Below the pieces are notes generated by a model, which had not been told where the DNA came from, ran no database searches, and saw nothing but the letters and a program-made list of their open reading frames with translations. DNA of 64,000 nt, taken from the NCBI RefSeq assembly GCF_034067285.1, contig NZ_CP139286.1, positions 3,348,001 to 3,412,000 on the forward strand. The letters are read 5' to 3'. Positions 37,418 to 49,137 of this stretch are shown here, in pieces. Numbering within the stretch: the stretch's first letter is position 1; each line of letters starts with the position of its first letter. A program made the position numbers and the translations under genes. Source of the DNA: Acinetobacter pittii. Its GTDB lineage: Bacteria > Pseudomonadota > Gammaproteobacteria > Pseudomonadales > Moraxellaceae.

Positions 37418-38290
37418 TTAAGCTTGAGCTTTAATAAATTCACGAACATGGGTTGCTATTTTCTCAGGCTCACTCAGAATGGCCCAGTGATTTGCCTCAA
37501 GCTCTACATATTCAAAATTTTCAACCCACTGTGGCATAGCCTCAGTGATGTATTCAGGGCTCACAAACGTATCATATTTTAAAATAACTGCTTTTACTGG
37601 GCACTGTGCATAACGTTGACGTGGGCCAGTTAAGCGAGGAATAAAATTGGCACGATATAAATTAATGCCATATTTACCATCAGCATTAATATTATTATTT
37701 AAAGGTAAATTATTTTTTCTTTCTAATTGAGTAAGAATTTTACCCCATTTTTCTGGACTAAAAAGAGACCATACTGTGGGTGCGAGCAGTGGAAGATGAA
37801 ATGCCCCGATATACCAAGATTTGGTTAATATTTTTAAGATTTGGGCTGGCGAAGATTTAAATTTATCACGCAAAAATAAAGCGGCATGATCAAGACACGG
37901 CCCAGAAATGGTGGTGTATGATAATAAACGTCCTTTGAACTTAGGCTCGGTGACCGATTCCCAAGACTGAATAGAACCCCAATCATGTGCAGCCATATGG
38001 AATTGGCGATTCGGTAACAACTCATCTACCACTTCTTGTAAATCTAAAGATAAACGCTCTAAACGATAATCACGTATACGTTTTGGTATAGATGACAAAC
38101 CTGCTCCACGCACATCGTAAGTAACAATGTAGAAGTCATTGATCAAATGCTCAATGATTGATTCCCATACTTCTTGATTGTCTGGATAGCCATGTACTAA
38201 GACTAAGGGAATATTTTTTTCATCACCCCATGCTTTAGCATAAAGCGTTTGTTGATCACTTGTTGTTACTGTATGAACTTTTGGCTGCAT
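37418..38290 (-). CDS. Alpha/beta hydrolase, epoxide-hydrolase-like
   Basis: A 290-residue cytosolic hydrolase. HGYPDN near 34 forms the HGxP oxyanion motif, and the nucleophile is Asp in MAAHDWGSIQSWE rather than Ser, as in epoxide hydrolases and haloalkane dehalogenases. The late His lies in EANHWAILSEP. The ATG at 38290 is chosen because AGGA is seven bases before it; the ATG two codons earlier is too close. The substrate is unknown. It is divergent from the DUF4442 gene. Confidence 0.85.
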   Translation of the reverse strand: MQPKVHTVTTSDQQTLYAKAWGDEKNIPLVLVHGYPDNQEVWESIIEHLINDFYIVTYDVRGAGLSSIPKRIRDYRLERLSLDLQEVVDELLPNRQFHMAAHDWGSIQSWESVTEPKFKGRLLSYTTISGPCLDHAALFLRDKFKSSPAQILKILTKSWYIGAFHLPLLAPTVWSLFSPEKWGKILTQLERKNNLPLNNNINADGKYGINLYRANFIPRLTGPRQRYAQCPVKAVILKYDTFVSPEYITEAMPQWVENFEYVELEANHWAILSEPEKIATHVREFIKAQA

Positions 38291-38413
38291 AATCATTTCC
38301 TATCTTGTTTTTCAATCGATCATGTCGTTAGTCGGATAGAGCATTGCCATCAATATAAAAAAGATGATACTTATCTAGTATGAATACTGTTGCAATAAAA
38401 AAAATTGACTATT

Positions 38414-38899
38414 ATGGCTATTTTAAGAAGACTTCAGAACAATCCTACGATTTCAAAATTTCTATTTAATCACTATCCCCCTTATCGTGGTGCAGGGATT
38501 TATATTGAAATCATGAATTTAGAACTTTGCCATGTGCGTGTAAAGATGCCGCTGACTTGGAAAAACCAAAATTTAGTCGGTACACATTTTGGTGGAAGTC
38601 TTTATTCAATGGTTGACCCATTTTATATGATGATTCTTATGCATCATCTCGGATCAAAATATATTGTTTGGGATAAAGCTGCTGAAATTAATTTTCTTTC
38701 GCCTGGCCGCAGTACTGTACATGCAGATATTCGAGTCGATTTAGCCGAAATTGAACAAATTCGTGAACTTGCCGAAAACTACGCACCTGTTTTAAGAACC
38801 TATCATCTAAATATCTTTGATGAATCCGGGGTAAGAATTGCAGAGGTTCAAAAAACACTTTATATCAGACGTAAAAAAGCTAAGCCTTTCCCTCAATAA
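38414..38899 (+). CDS. DUF4442 hotdog-fold protein, thioesterase-like
   Basis: A 161-residue protein of the DUF4442 group within the hotdog superfamily: NQNLVGTHFGGSLYSMVDPFYMMILMHHLG (central helix) and KAAEINFLSPGRSTVHADIRV. An acyl-CoA or acyl-ACP thioesterase role is plausible but not established. The ATG at 38414 is preferred over the TTG three codons earlier; neither has a good ribosome site. Confidence 0.8.
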   Translation: MAILRRLQNNPTISKFLFNHYPPYRGAGIYIEIMNLELCHVRVKMPLTWKNQNLVGTHFGGSLYSMVDPFYMMILMHHLGSKYIVWDKAAEINFLSPGRSTVHADIRVDLAEIEQIRELAENYAPVLRTYHLNIFDESGVRIAEVQKTLYIRRKKAKPFPQ

Positions 38900-38928
38900 A
38901 AATAAGCGCTTATTAGCGCTTATTTTAT
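38897..38928 (+). terminator. Bidirectional terminator between converging genes
   Basis: AAAATAAGCGC (38899-38909) and GCGCTTATTTT (38916-38926) form a perfect 11-base stem with a six-base loop. It serves the DUF4442 gene and the lipoprotein gene that ends at 38944. Confidence 0.88.
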
Positions 38929-38943
38929 AAATCTGCAAACCTT

Positions 38944-39300
38944 TTATTTTTTCTCTTCAATTGCTGCACCAGCACCACCACCGATTGCACCACCAATAGC
39001 AGCACCAGAGTCACCACCAATCAATGCTTTACCTACGACAGAACCAATACCAGCACCAATTGCGCTCTTGGTCGTTGTTTGTTTACTACCACCTTGGGTA
39101 TTAGAACCGACACCAGCACCGACTGCTGCACCTAAACCTGCACCAATACCACCACCGACATGGTTACCTAAGCCACCACCAAGTGCTCCACCTGCTGCCG
39201 CTGCACCAATACGCTGGTCAGATGGGCTCATATTTTGACAGCCTGTGAACATAAGTGTAGACAACATTAAAGCAGAAACTAATCCAATTGTTTTTTTCAT
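38944..39300 (-). CDS. Glycine-zipper lipoprotein (first of two)
   Basis: A 118-residue lipoprotein: signal peptide with lipobox MFTGC (Cys near 21), then about 90 residues of Gly/Ala-rich repeats of glycine-zipper type (IGAGLGAAVGAGVGS, IGGAIGGGAGAA) split by a polar stretch (TQGGSKQTTT). Such zippers pack as helix pairs in membranes (compare SlyB/17 kDa antigen). The ATG at 39300 matches its paralogue; a GTG four codons upstream is in frame. The function is unknown. Confidence 0.82.
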   Translation of the reverse strand: MKKTIGLVSALMLSTLMFTGCQNMSPSDQRIGAAAAGGALGGGLGNHVGGGIGAGLGAAVGAGVGSNTQGGSKQTTTKSAIGAGIGSVVGKALIGGDSGAAIGGAIGGGAGAAIEEKK

Positions 39301-39444
39301 GACCGTACTCACTACTACTTGTCCTAATGAAAAGAATAGTCCTCTTTTATGAGGAATTTGATCAGATTGTGTTATTCGTCTGTCCTAATCGATAGATATT
39401 TTGTAAAGCTCTTCTTTTTATTTATTCGTCCAAATTTTAATTAT

Positions 39445-39481
39445 AAAAAAGAAGCCTCTATTCATATAAAGGCTTCTTTAA
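39445..39481 (-). terminator. Terminator after the second glycine-zipper gene
   Basis: AAAGAAGCCT and AGGCTTCTTT (about 39448-39457 and 39470-39479) pair perfectly with a 12-base loop. Further T follows on the minus strand. Confidence 0.83.
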
Positions 39482-39504
39482 TTTAAATCTTATTAAGGAT
39501 ACTT

Positions 39505-39870
39505 TTAGTATTTTCCTTTCTTCTCTTCATAAGCCGCGCCTGCACTACCACCAAGTGCTCCACCTGTAGCAGCACCAGTATCGCCGCCGATGATAGCTCC
39601 ACCTAAAACAGCACCTAAACCTGCACCAATTGCACTGTTACGTACTGTTTTACTGCTAGATCCTTTTGCGTTAGCTGCAACACCTGCGCCGAGTGCCGCT
39701 CCCAAGCCAGCACCAATATTACCGCCTACATGTTTCCCTACCGCACCGCCTGCACCGCCACCAATCGCTGCCGAACCAATACGTTTACTTTCTGGACTAG
39801 CATTTTGGCAACCAACGAATAAAGTTGTTGACATCAGGCCAACACTAACAATCATCATCATTTTTTTCAT
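39505..39870 (-). CDS. Glycine-zipper lipoprotein (second of two)
   Basis: A 121-residue paralogue of the neighbouring gene: lipobox LFVGC, then NASPESKRIGSAAIGGGAGGAVGKHVGG and matching zippers, ending AAYEEKKGKY. GGAG lies nine bases before the ATG at 39870, which argues against the ATG seven codons upstream. Each copy has its own terminator, so they are probably separate transcripts made by tandem duplication. Confidence 0.82.
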   Translation of the reverse strand: MKKMMMIVSVGLMSTTLFVGCQNASPESKRIGSAAIGGGAGGAVGKHVGGNIGAGLGAALGAGVAANAKGSSSKTVRNSAIGAGLGAVLGGAIIGGDTGAATGGALGGSAGAAYEEKKGKY

Positions 39871-40004
39871 TAGATATACTCCAGTCTTCATAAGCGGGTA
39901 GCCTAATATATTTTTGTGAAGTTTTTATCCCGCTTAAGTAATAAATTAATGACTCTTTAATATGTTTATGTAATGACAACTTTTTATTGTTAAAAATAAA
40001 GATC

Positions 40005-40036
40005 AATAAAAAAGGCACCCTGAGGTGCCTTTTCTA
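40005..40036 (-). terminator. Terminator of the rpoBC operon
   Basis: AAGGCACC (40012-40019) and GGTGCCTT (40024-40031) form an eight-base stem with a tetraloop-sized gap. T-rich sequence follows on the minus strand, 15 nt past the rpoC stop. Confidence 0.88.
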
Positions 40037-40050
40037 GTGCCAGTTTAAAC

Positions 40051-43000
40051 TTAGAATTGTTCTGAGTTTAATGCTTGGCTGAATGCTTGGTCTACTTCGC
40101 TGAAGTCATTATGAAGCTCATGTTCCGCAGCTTCTGCTTCTTGACGACGACGTTCTAAGTGGTATGCAAGACCAGTACCTGCTGGGATCAAGCGACCTAC
40201 TACAACGTTTTCTTTCAAGCCACGTAAATCATCTTCTTTACCTGTTACAGCCGCTTCAGTTAACACACGAGTTGTTTCCTGGAACGATGCAGCAGAGATG
40301 AATGAGTCAGTAGAAAGCGATGCTTTAGTAATACCCATTAATTGACGTTCAAACTTCGCAGGGAATTTGTTCTGAGCCAAGACAGCTTGGTTCTCTTGAA
40401 CAACGCGGATGTAATCCACTTGCTCGCCTTTAATGAAGCTTGTATCACCGCCATCAGTGATATCAACTTTACGCAACATTTGACGTACGATAACTTCAAT
40501 GTGCTTATCGTTGATTTTTACACCTTGGAGACGGTAAACGTCTTGTACTTCGTTCACGATGTAGTTAGTTAACGCAACTTCACCTTTCAAACGCAAGATG
40601 TCATGTGGGTTTTGTGGACCATCAGAAATAGTCTCACCACGGTTCACATGCTCGCCCTCGAACACGTTGATTTGACGCCATTTTGGAATCAACTCTTCGT
40701 AAATCTCAGAACCATCATCAGGAGTAATCACTAAACGGTTTTTACCTTTAGTTTCTTTACCAAAGCTTACAACACCTGATACTTCAGCAAGAATTGCATG
40801 CTCTTTTGGCTTACGCGCTTCGAACAAGTCAGCTACACGTGGAAGACCACCGGTAATATCACGAGTACGTGATGTTTCTTGTGGTACACGACCAATAACG
40901 TCACCCACACCGATCGTTTCGCCATCACGGACAGTTACGATTGTGTTTTGTGGCAAGAAGTAGAACTGTTCGCCGCCATCTGTTGTATCCAACACGATTG
41001 CAGGACGTAAATCTTTACCAGAAGCAGGACGAGCTGTTACAGGCAAGATTTCAACAGTAGTCATACCAGTTGCATCATCAGTTTTCGATGTTGCAGTTAC
41101 GCCATCAGCGATTTGGCTGAAACGCGCTTTACCAGCAACTTCTGTTACCAATGGATGTGTATGCGGATCCCAAGTCGCTACGATACCGCCAGCTTCTACA
41201 GCTTCACCATCTTTCAACAAGATGCTTGCACCGTAAGGAAGTTTATAACGCTCGCGCTCACGACCTAAATCATCGGCAATACCAATTTCACCTGAACGTG
41301 AAACTGAAACCAAATGGCCTTTTGCATGTTGTACAGTTTTCACATTATGGAAACGTACAGTACCTTTGTTACGTACTTGAACACTGTTTGCAGCAGAAGT
41401 TCGGCTCGCAGCACCACCAACGTGGAACGTACGCATCGTTAACTGTGTACCTGGCTCACCAATTGATTGTGCAGCCATTACACCTACTGATTCACCTGGG
41501 TTCACCAAGTGACCACGTGCAAGGTCACGACCATAACAACGAGCACACACACCGAATGTTGATTCACATGCGATTACAGAGCGTACTTTAACTTCATCGA
41601 CACCAGCTTCTTCAAGCTGAGCTGCGATTTTCTCGTCAATTAACGTACCACGAGGTAATACAACTTCATCATCAGATGCACGACGTACATCTTCAGCAGT
41701 TACACGACCTAATACGCGGTCACGTAATGGCTCGATGACATCACCACCTTGAATGAATGGAGTCATTACTAAACCACCCGCTGTACCACAGTCAGGTTCA
41801 GTAATTACCAAGTCTTGCGCTACGTCTACAAGACGACGAGTCAAGTAACCAGAGTTCGCAGTTTTCAATGCTGTATCGGCCAAACCTTTACGCGCACCGT
41901 GTGTTGAAATAAAGTACTGAAGTACTGTTAAACCTTCACGGAAGTTCGCTTTAATCGGAGTCTCAATAATCGAGCCATCCGGTTTTGCCATCAAACCACG
42001 CATACCAGCAAGCTGACGAATCTGTGCCGCACTACCACGGGCACCAGAGTCAGACATCATATAGATGCTGTTGAATGATTTTTGCTTCTCGTCTTCACCT
42101 TGTTTGTTTTTCACAAGTGTATAAGACAAGTTATCCATCATTGCTTTCGCAACTTGGTCGTTTGTACGCGCCCAGATATCGACAACTTTGTTATAACGCT
42201 CACCAGCAGTTACGAAACCTTGTTCGAACTGTTGTTCGATTTCACGAACTTCTGTTTCTGCTTTATCAATAATAGTGTGCTTAGTAGGTGGAATGAGCAT
42301 GTCTTCCATACCTACAGATACACCTGAACGAGTCGCTTGACGGAAGCCCAAGTACATTAATTGGTCAGCAAAGATAACTGTATCTTTCAAACCAAGTTTA
42401 CGGTAGCAAGAGTTGATCAATTTAGAGATGTTCTTTTTAGTCATCTCAAGGTTGATCATGTCAAAGCTTAAGCCTTGTGGAACAATTTCCCAAAGCAAAC
42501 AACGACCAGGAGTTGTATCAACAATAATAGTTTCGTGTTCACGTTCACCATTTTCATTGATCACAGTCTGATGTACACGTACTTTAACACGTGCATGGAT
42601 CGCAACCTGACCAGTAGCAAGCGCACGGTTTACTTCGTGAGTATCCGCAAACACCATGCCTTCACCTTTGGCATTTACAGCATCACGAGTGATGTAGTAA
42701 AGACCCAAGACAACGTCCTGAGAAGGAACGATGATCGGCTCACCGTTTGCTGGTGACAAGATGTTGTTTGTTGACATCATCAATGCACGAGCTTCTAACT
42801 GTGCTTCAAGTGTCAATGGAACGTGTACCGCCATTTGGTCACCATCGAAGTCGGCGTTAAACGCAGCACAAACGAGTGGGTGAAGACGGATTGCCTTACC
42901 TTCAATAAGAATAGGTTCAAATGCTTGAAGACCTAAACGGTGAAGTGTTGGCGCACGGTTCAACATGACTGGATGTTGACGAATTACAGAAGCAAGAACG

Positions 43001-44244
43001 TCCCAAACTTCCGGAGTTTCACGCTCAACCATTTTCTTCGCAGCTTTAATGGTAGTCGCCTGACCCGAAGCTTGTAGCTTCGCGAAAATAAATGGCTTGA
43101 ATAATTCAAGTGCCATTTTCTTCGGAAGACCACATTGGTGAAGACGTAAAGTAGGACCTACAGTAATTACCGAACGACCAGAATAGTCAACACGCTTACC
43201 TAATAAGTTCTGACGGAAACGACCTTGTTTACCTTTGATCATATCTGCCAAAGATTTTAATGGACGTTTGTTAGAACCAGTAATCGCACGACCACGACGA
43301 CCGTTATCAAGCAATGCGTCTACAGACTCTTGTAACATACGTTTTTCGTTACGTACGATGATATCTGGAGCAGCAAGGTCAAGAAGACGCTTCAAACGGT
43401 TGTTACGATTAATGACACGACGATATAAATCGTTCAAGTCAGAAGTCGCAAAACGACCACCTTCAAGTGGAACTAATGGACGTAAGTCAGGTGGAAGTAC
43501 AGGAAGTACATTCATCACCATCCATTCTGGCTTGTTGTTTGAATCTTTGAATGCTTCCATCAATTTCAAGCGCTTAGACGCCTTTTTCAACTTCGTTTCA
43601 GAAGTTGTTTGAGGGATTTCTTCACGTAAACGTGCGATTTCAGCTTCAAGATCGATATCTTTCAACAAGTCCTGAACCGCTTCTGCACCCATTTTCGCAG
43701 TGAATTCATCACCGTGCTCTTCAAGTGCATTGAAGTATTCTTCGTCTGTTAAAAGTTGATACTTTTCAAACGGAGTCATACCAGGGTCAGTTACAACGTA
43801 TGATTCGAAATACAATACACGTTCGATATCACGTAGTGTCATATCAAGTAATAAACCGATACGGCTCGGTAACGATTTTAAGAACCAGATATGTGCAACT
43901 GGAGAAGCAAGCTCAATGTGACCCATACGTTCACGACGAACTTTCGCTGTAGTTACTTCAACGCCACATTTTTCACAAATGACGCCTTTGTATTTCATAC
44001 GCTTGTATTTACCACACAAGCATTCGTAATCTTTTACTGGACCAAAGATTTTGGCACAGAACAAACCGTCACGTTCTGGTTTAAAAGTACGGTAGTTAAT
44101 TGTCTCAGGTTTTTTAACTTCACCATGAGACCATGACTTAATCATTTCTGGTGACGCAAGACCAATACGGATACGGTCAAACTCAATTGGTGCATGACCA
44201 TCTGAGTCCGTTTTCTTACGCATGATATCGAGCAAGTCTTTCAA
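40051..44244 (-). CDS. rpoC: RNA polymerase beta' subunit RpoC
   Basis: Largest subunit of RNA polymerase. Visible landmarks are the N-terminal zinc ribbon ([20 protein letters not shown]), the catalytic [15 protein letters not shown] with its three aspartates, the trigger loop region ([26 protein letters not shown]) and the second zinc site ([19 protein letters not shown]). I start it at TTG 44244 ([11 protein letters not shown]), because GGAG is eight bases upstream and it gives the family N terminus with 1397 residues; the ORF could run nine codons further. rpoB lies 86 nt upstream. Confidence 0.97.
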   Translation of the reverse strand: MKDLLDIMRKKTDSDGHAPIEFDRIRIGLASPEMIKSWSHGEVKKPETINYRTFKPERDGLFCAKIFGPVKDYECLCGKYKRMKYKGVICEKCGVEVTTAKVRRERMGHIELASPVAHIWFLKSLPSRIGLLLDMTLRDIERVLYFESYVVTDPGMTPFEKYQLLTDEEYFNALEEHGDEFTAKMGAEAVQDLLKDIDLEAEIARLREEIPQTTSETKLKKASKRLKLMEAFKDSNNKPEWMVMNVLPVLPPDLRPLVPLEGGRFATSDLNDLYRRVINRNNRLKRLLDLAAPDIIVRNEKRMLQESVDALLDNGRRGRAITGSNKRPLKSLADMIKGKQGRFRQNLLGKRVDYSGRSVITVGPTLRLHQCGLPKKMALELFKPFIFAKLQASGQATTIKAAKKMVERETPEVWDVLASVIRQHPVMLNRAPTLHRLGLQAFEPILIEGKAIRLHPLVCAAFNADFDGDQMAVHVPLTLEAQLEARALMMSTNNILSPANGEPIIVPSQDVVLGLYYITRDAVNAKGEGMVFADTHEVNRALATGQVAIHARVKVRVHQTVINENGEREHETIIVDTTPGRCLLWEIVPQGLSFDMINLEMTKKNISKLINSCYRKLGLKDTVIFADQLMYLGFRQATRSGVSVGMEDMLIPPTKHTIIDKAETEVREIEQQFEQGFVTAGERYNKVVDIWARTNDQVAKAMMDNLSYTLVKNKQGEDEKQKSFNSIYMMSDSGARGSAAQIRQLAGMRGLMAKPDGSIIETPIKANFREGLTVLQYFISTHGARKGLADTALKTANSGYLTRRLVDVAQDLVITEPDCGTAGGLVMTPFIQGGDVIEPLRDRVLGRVTAEDVRRASDDEVVLPRGTLIDEKIAAQLEEAGVDEVKVRSVIACESTFGVCARCYGRDLARGHLVNPGESVGVMAAQSIGEPGTQLTMRTFHVGGAASRTSAANSVQVRNKGTVRFHNVKTVQHAKGHLVSVSRSGEIGIADDLGRERERYKLPYGASILLKDGEAVEAGGIVATWDPHTHPLVTEVAGKARFSQIADGVTATSKTDDATGMTTVEILPVTARPASGKDLRPAIVLDTTDGGEQFYFLPQNTIVTVRDGETIGVGDVIGRVPQETSRTRDITGGLPRVADLFEARKPKEHAILAEVSGVVSFGKETKGKNRLVITPDDGSEIYEELIPKWRQINVFEGEHVNRGETISDGPQNPHDILRLKGEVALTNYIVNEVQDVYRLQGVKINDKHIEVIVRQMLRKVDITDGGDTSFIKGEQVDYIRVVQENQAVLAQNKFPAKFERQLMGITKASLSTDSFISAASFQETTRVLTEAAVTGKEDDLRGLKENVVVGRLIPAGTGLAYHLERRRQEAEAAEHELHNDFSEVDQAFSQALNSEQF

Positions 44245-44330
44245 TTTTTTTCTCCGTGTGTCGGGAAGCAACGCTTACCCGACTGGGTCACAAATATTGT
44301 TTTTACCTAAAAAATCGTGAGTCTTAAGAC

Positions 44331-47300
44331 TTAATCACCATTTTTCAGTTCAATGTTGATACCTAAAGAACGGATCTCTTTGGTCAATACGTTGAACGAT
44401 TCAGGCATACCCGGATCCATATAATGGTTACCATCTACAATATTCTTATAGATGCGTGTACGACCTTCAACGTCATCCGACTTAACAGTTAACATCTCTT
44501 GGAGAGTATATGCTGCGCCGTAAGCTTCAAGTGCCCAGACCTCCATCTCACCGAAACGTTGACCACCGAATTGTGCTTTACCACCAAGCGGTTGCTGTGT
44601 AACAAGAGAGTAAGAACCAGTTGAACGCGCATGCATCTTGTCGTCAACCAAGTGGTTCAATTTGAGCATGTACATGTAACCTACAGTTACAGGACGATCA
44701 AACTGTTCACCTGTACGGCCATCATACAATACTGTTTGACCTGTACGTGAAATACCAGCTAACTCAAGTAAGTCTTTAATTTGACTTTCTTCAGCACCAT
44801 CGAATACAGGAGTAGCTAAAGGCACACCAGCACGCAAGTTGCCTGAAAGTGCTAAGATTTCATCATCAGTTAAGCTATCAAGATCTTCTTGCTCACCACC
44901 GACTTTGTTATAAATCTTGTCTAAGAATTCACGCAGTTCTAAAACTGTACGTTGTTCTTTCAACATTTTCTCGATTTTATCACCAAGCCCTTTAGCCGCC
45001 ATCCCTAAGTGAGTCTCAAGAATCTGACCCACGTTCATACGAGATGGTACACCCAGCGGGTTCAATACGATATCTACTGGCACACCATTAGCATCGTGTG
45101 GCATGTCCTCAACAGGTAGGATGTTAGATACAACACCTTTGTTACCGTGACGACCAGCCATCTTATCACCAGGCTGAATACGACGTTTAACAGCTAAGTA
45201 AACTTTAACAACTTTCAATACACCAGTTGTTAATTCATCACCTGTTGCAAGCTTACGTTTCTTCTCAGCGAATTTCTCATCAATTTCTGCGCTCTTTTCT
45301 TTTAAGAACACTTGAATTTGAGTTAAACGCTCAGCAATTGCTTCATCTGCTGGTTGGATTTCAAGTAAATCAACAAGCTCTAAACCTGATAACACTTCTT
45401 CAACGAGTTTGTCACCACGTTTAGTTGAACCACCGCCATTAGACTCTTGGCCTTTAAGCAAACGAATTACACGCTCACGAGCTGCTTCTTCAAAGATCTT
45501 GTATTCTTCTTTCAAGTCTTTACGGTAAGCATCAAGCTGTGCTTTTTCGATAGCTAATGCACGATCATCTTTCTCTAAGCCATCACGAGTGAAGACTTGA
45601 ACATCGATAACTGTACCTTTTGTACCAGATGGAACACGTAAAGATGAATCTTTAACATCAGCTGCTTTCTCACCAAAGATTGCGCGAAGCAATTTTTCTT
45701 CAGGAGTTAACTGAGTTTCACCTTTAGGGGTTACTTTACCAACAAGGATGTCGCCTGCTGTAACTTCAGCACCGATATAAACGATACCTGATTCATCAAG
45801 TTTAGAAAGTGCAGCTTCACCAACGTTAGGAATATCGGCAGTAATTTCTTCTGCACCTAACTTAGTATCACGCGCTACACAAGATAATTCTTGAATATGA
45901 ATAGAAGTTAAACGGTCTTCTTGAAGTACTCGCTCAGATAATAAGATCGAGTCTTCATAGTTGTAGCCGTTCCAAGTCATGAAAGCAACACGCATGTTTT
46001 GACCAAGCGCAAGCTCGCCCATATCTGTAGACGGACCGTCTGCCAAGATATCACCGCGAGCAACTTTGTCGCCTAAATTCACGATAATATTTTGGTTGAT
46101 ACAAGTGTTCTGGTTAGAACGCGTATATTTAATGAGGTTGTAGATATCTACACCAGCCTCACCAGCAATCATTTCATCTTCGTTTACACGAATAACGATA
46201 CGAGAAGCGTCTACGTATTCAATTGCACCACCACGGTTTGCGATCACACACACACCAGAGTCACGTGCAACGTTTGCTTCCATACCTGTACCTACAAGCG
46301 GTTTATCCGCACGTAGAGTAGGAACTGCCTGACGTTGCATGTTTGAACCCATAAGCGCACGGTTCGCGTCATCGTGTTCAAGGAATGGAATAAGAGATGC
46401 AGCAACAGATACAACCTGCTGAGCAGAAACGTCCATATGCGTCACTTTTTCTGGTGGCATACGTACGAATTCACCTTGATGACGAACAGAAACAAACTCT
46501 TCTGTTAAGTTGCCATCTTTATCTACTGCAGAATCGGCCTGTGCAATAACAGTGCCCACTTCTTCAATCGCAGATAGGTATTCAACTGCATCAGTTACTC
46601 GACCATCTACCACTTTACGGTAAGGTGTTTCCAAGAAACCGAAGTCATTTGCTTTTGCATACACAGAAAGCGAGTTGATCAAACCAATGTTTGGACCTTC
46701 CGGCGTTTCAATTGGACATACACGACCATAGTGAGTTTGATGTACGTCACGTACCTCAAAGCCCGCACGTTCACGTGTTAAACCACCAGGCCCAAGCGCT
46801 GATACACGACGCTTGTGCGTAATCTCAGATAATGGGTTGTTTTGGTCCATGAACTGAGATAACTGGCTTGAACCAAAGAATTCTTTGATTGCAGCTGCAA
46901 CTGGTTTAGCGTTAATTAGATCTTGCGGAGACAAGTTATCTGTTTCTGCTTGGCTTAAACGCTCTTTAACAGCACGTTCAACACGAACCAAACCAACACG
47001 GAATTGGTTCTCAGTCATTTCACCAACAGAACGTACACGACGGTTACCCAAGTGATCGATATCGTCGACTTCACCTTTACCGTTACGGATTTCAACTAAT
47101 GTACGTAATACATCAATGATATCTTCGTGCGATAAAATACCTTCTACTTCACGTGACTTCTGGTCAGTACCAACTTCGTATGGACGCCCCAAACGACGGT
47201 TGAACTTCATACGACCTACTGGAGATAAGTCATAACGCTCAGAAGAGAAGAATAAGTTATTGAATAAGTTTTCAGCAGCTTCTTTTGTTGGCGGCTCGCC

Positions 47301-48419
47301 TGGACGCATTACTTTATAAATTTCAACTAATGCTTCTTCACGGCCAGCTGTTGTATCTGCACGTAATGTGTCAGCAACAAACGAACCACGGTCAATATCG
47401 TTCGTAAACAAGATATTGAACTGTTTAACACCACCTTCTGCTAGTTTCACCATAACTTCATGGCTTAACAAAGTGTTAGCAGCAATTACTTCACCATCAC
47501 GTAAAGTAATATTTTCAGCAGTAATACGCTCATATAAGTATTCATCTGGAACTGAAAGTTTTGTTAAACCAGCAGCTTCCATTTGACGTACGTGACGAGC
47601 ATTAATACGTTTACCTTGCTCAACAATAACCTTACCGTCATTGTCAGCAATATCAAATTGCGCCATTTCCCCACGTAAACGTTCAGGGACTAGGTCAATC
47701 TGGTAACTGCCCATATCAAGATACACAGGTACTTTTTCATAGAACAAATTCAAGATTTGTTCGTTGTTATAACCTAGTGCACGTAATACAACAGTAGCAA
47801 GTAATTTACGACGACGGTCAATACGTACGTAAACTAAGTCTTTCGCATCAAATTCAAAGTCTAACCATGAACCACGGTAAGGAATGATACGTGCTGAATA
47901 CAACACTTTACCACTTGAGTGGGTTTTACCTTTATCGTGATCAAAGAAAACGCCTGGTGAACGATGTAATTGAGATACGATTACACGCTCAGTACCATTA
48001 ATGACAAATGTACCGTTTTCAGTCATGAGTGGAATTTCACCCATATAGACTTCTTGTTCTCGTACGTCTTTAATTGATTTAGTTTCGCGATCTTTAATAA
48101 TCAAACGAATTTTAACGCGCATTGGTGCCGCATAAGTCGAACCACGAAGAATACATTCGCGTACATCGAACTCAGGTTTACCAAGGCTATACTCAACAAA
48201 TTCTAAAGCAGCATTGCCAGAATAACTTTCGATAGGAAAAACTGAACGAAATGCGGCTTGGAGACCGATATCTTCGCGGTTTTTTGGAGTTTTGCCATCT
48301 TGCAAGAATGTTCTGTACGAATCGACCTGAATCGATAGTAAGTACGGTGCATCCATTACTTGGGGCAATTTACCAAAATTCTTACGGATCCGTTTCTTTT
48401 CGGTATATGAGTATGCCAT
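44331..48419 (-). CDS. rpoB: RNA polymerase beta subunit RpoB
   Basis: A 1362-residue catalytic subunit. The rifampicin-resistance cluster ([29 protein letters not shown], nucleotides about 46790-46880) has the wild-type Gln, Asp, His and Ser residues known from E. coli 513, 516, 526 and 531, so no classic resistance change is seen. The Mg/NTP region ([13 protein letters not shown]) and the C-terminal clamp ([28 protein letters not shown]) are present. It follows rplL after a 304-base gap with an attenuator-like hairpin. Confidence 0.98.
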   Translation of the reverse strand: MAYSYTEKKRIRKNFGKLPQVMDAPYLLSIQVDSYRTFLQDGKTPKNREDIGLQAAFRSVFPIESYSGNAALEFVEYSLGKPEFDVRECILRGSTYAAPMRVKIRLIIKDRETKSIKDVREQEVYMGEIPLMTENGTFVINGTERVIVSQLHRSPGVFFDHDKGKTHSSGKVLYSARIIPYRGSWLDFEFDAKDLVYVRIDRRRKLLATVVLRALGYNNEQILNLFYEKVPVYLDMGSYQIDLVPERLRGEMAQFDIADNDGKVIVEQGKRINARHVRQMEAAGLTKLSVPDEYLYERITAENITLRDGEVIAANTLLSHEVMVKLAEGGVKQFNILFTNDIDRGSFVADTLRADTTAGREEALVEIYKVMRPGEPPTKEAAENLFNNLFFSSERYDLSPVGRMKFNRRLGRPYEVGTDQKSREVEGILSHEDIIDVLRTLVEIRNGKGEVDDIDHLGNRRVRSVGEMTENQFRVGLVRVERAVKERLSQAETDNLSPQDLINAKPVAAAIKEFFGSSQLSQFMDQNNPLSEITHKRRVSALGPGGLTRERAGFEVRDVHQTHYGRVCPIETPEGPNIGLINSLSVYAKANDFGFLETPYRKVVDGRVTDAVEYLSAIEEVGTVIAQADSAVDKDGNLTEEFVSVRHQGEFVRMPPEKVTHMDVSAQQVVSVAASLIPFLEHDDANRALMGSNMQRQAVPTLRADKPLVGTGMEANVARDSGVCVIANRGGAIEYVDASRIVIRVNEDEMIAGEAGVDIYNLIKYTRSNQNTCINQNIIVNLGDKVARGDILADGPSTDMGELALGQNMRVAFMTWNGYNYEDSILLSERVLQEDRLTSIHIQELSCVARDTKLGAEEITADIPNVGEAALSKLDESGIVYIGAEVTAGDILVGKVTPKGETQLTPEEKLLRAIFGEKAADVKDSSLRVPSGTKGTVIDVQVFTRDGLEKDDRALAIEKAQLDAYRKDLKEEYKIFEEAARERVIRLLKGQESNGGGSTKRGDKLVEEVLSGLELVDLLEIQPADEAIAERLTQIQVFLKEKSAEIDEKFAEKKRKLATGDELTTGVLKVVKVYLAVKRRIQPGDKMAGRHGNKGVVSNILPVEDMPHDANGVPVDIVLNPLGVPSRMNVGQILETHLGMAAKGLGDKIEKMLKEQRTVLELREFLDKIYNKVGGEQEDLDSLTDDEILALSGNLRAGVPLATPVFDGAEESQIKDLLELAGISRTGQTVLYDGRTGEQFDRPVTVGYMYMLKLNHLVDDKMHARSTGSYSLVTQQPLGGKAQFGGQRFGEMEVWALEAYGAAYTLQEMLTVKSDDVEGRTRIYKNIVDGNHYMDPGMPESFNVLTKEIRSLGINIELKNGD

Positions 48420-48723
48420 CTGGAGTCCTCGGAAAGTAAACTAAGCCCGCCTGCAGAACGGGCTCAGAAGGAATTACGCAGGCCGATATGGCCACCACTG
48501 TTTACAAATGCTGCAATTTTTAGTGGTATAAAAACGCTTAACAATATTTTTAAAAAAGAAAAATATTGGTAAACATTTGAAATTTCTTGTTTTATTTTGA
48601 TTTTCTCAAAAATCAAACAAAACTTACAAAAATCGAGCCGATTATTGTAACGCAAAAAGGCTGATGACCCAAGAGCCATCAGCCATTTTATGGAGCCGAT
48701 TTAAAAACCGACTCCTTTTACAA
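48420..48723 (-). promoter_or_regulatory. rplL-rpoB intergenic region with hairpins
   Basis: The 304 bases have no gene. An attenuator-like stem (48659-48684, separate entry), a GGAGTCG/CGGCTCC hairpin just after rplL (about 48692-48715), and an AT stem CAATATTTTT/AAAAATATTG (48543-48569) are visible. In E. coli the equivalent gap reduces rpoBC relative to rplJL by partial termination and RNase III cutting; a similar role is inferred here. Confidence 0.6.
48650..48686 (-). terminator. Attenuator (partial terminator) between rplL and rpoB
   Basis: On the minus strand GGCTGATG, a ten-base loop and CATCAGCC (48659-48666 and 48677-48684) form a perfect eight-base stem followed by T5. It sits within a co-transcribed operon, so termination should be partial. 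Confidence 0.72.
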
Positions 48724-49095
48724 TTACTTAAGTGTAACTGTAGCACCAGCTTCTTCAAGTTTCTTCTTAAGTTCTTCGCCTTCTTCTTTAGAAACGCCTT
48801 CTTTAAGAACTTGAGGAGCGCCTTCAACTAGGTCTTTAGCTTCTTTAAGACCAAGGCCAGTTGCTTCACGAACTGCTTTAATTACAGCTACTTTGTTAGC
48901 ACCGAAAGAAGTCAACTCAACGTTGAATTCAGATTGTTCTTCAGCAGCAGCAGCAGCGCCACCAGCTGGAGCAGCAACAGCAACAGCTGCAGCTGAAACG
49001 TTGAATTTCTCTTCGAAAGCAGAAATTAATTCAACAAGTTCAAGAACAGTTTTTTCAGCAACTGCGTTTAAGATTTCTTCGTTAGTTAAAGCCAT
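48724..49095 (-). CDS. rplL: 50S ribosomal protein L7/L12
   Basis: Stalk protein that recruits translation GTPases, 123 residues. The N-terminal dimer domain ([29 protein letters not shown]), the Ala-rich hinge (about 36-52) and the C-terminal domain ([27 protein letters not shown]) are all typical. It lies 42 nt after rplJ and shares its translational control. Confidence 0.97.
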   Translation of the reverse strand: MALTNEEILNAVAEKTVLELVELISAFEEKFNVSAAAVAVAAPAGGAAAAAEEQSEFNVELTSFGANKVAVIKAVREATGLGLKEAKDLVEGAPQVLKEGVSKEEGEELKKKLEEAGATVTLK

Positions 49096-49137
49096 GAGAA
49101 TAACTCCAAATGGATATTGAATGGTGTGTAAAATTGA

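Noticed and set aside
38944..39870. Repeated Gly/Ala codons as a CRISPR-like or tandem DNA repeat array
   Set aside because: The repeats follow the reading frames of two glycine-zipper proteins and have no constant repeat-spacer period.
41151..41591. A 146-codon + strand open frame inside rpoC (and similar ones inside rpoB, htpG, gspD)
   Set aside because: They are antisense to conserved coding sequence, have no ribosome site or recognisable protein, and their length follows from codon bias of the real gene.
46700..46900. Possible rifampicin-resistance changes in rpoB
   Set aside because: The cluster reads as wild type at the usual positions. The Q in DVHQTHYG (Pro in E. coli) is, as far as I recall, normal for Acinetobacter, so I do not treat it as a mutation.
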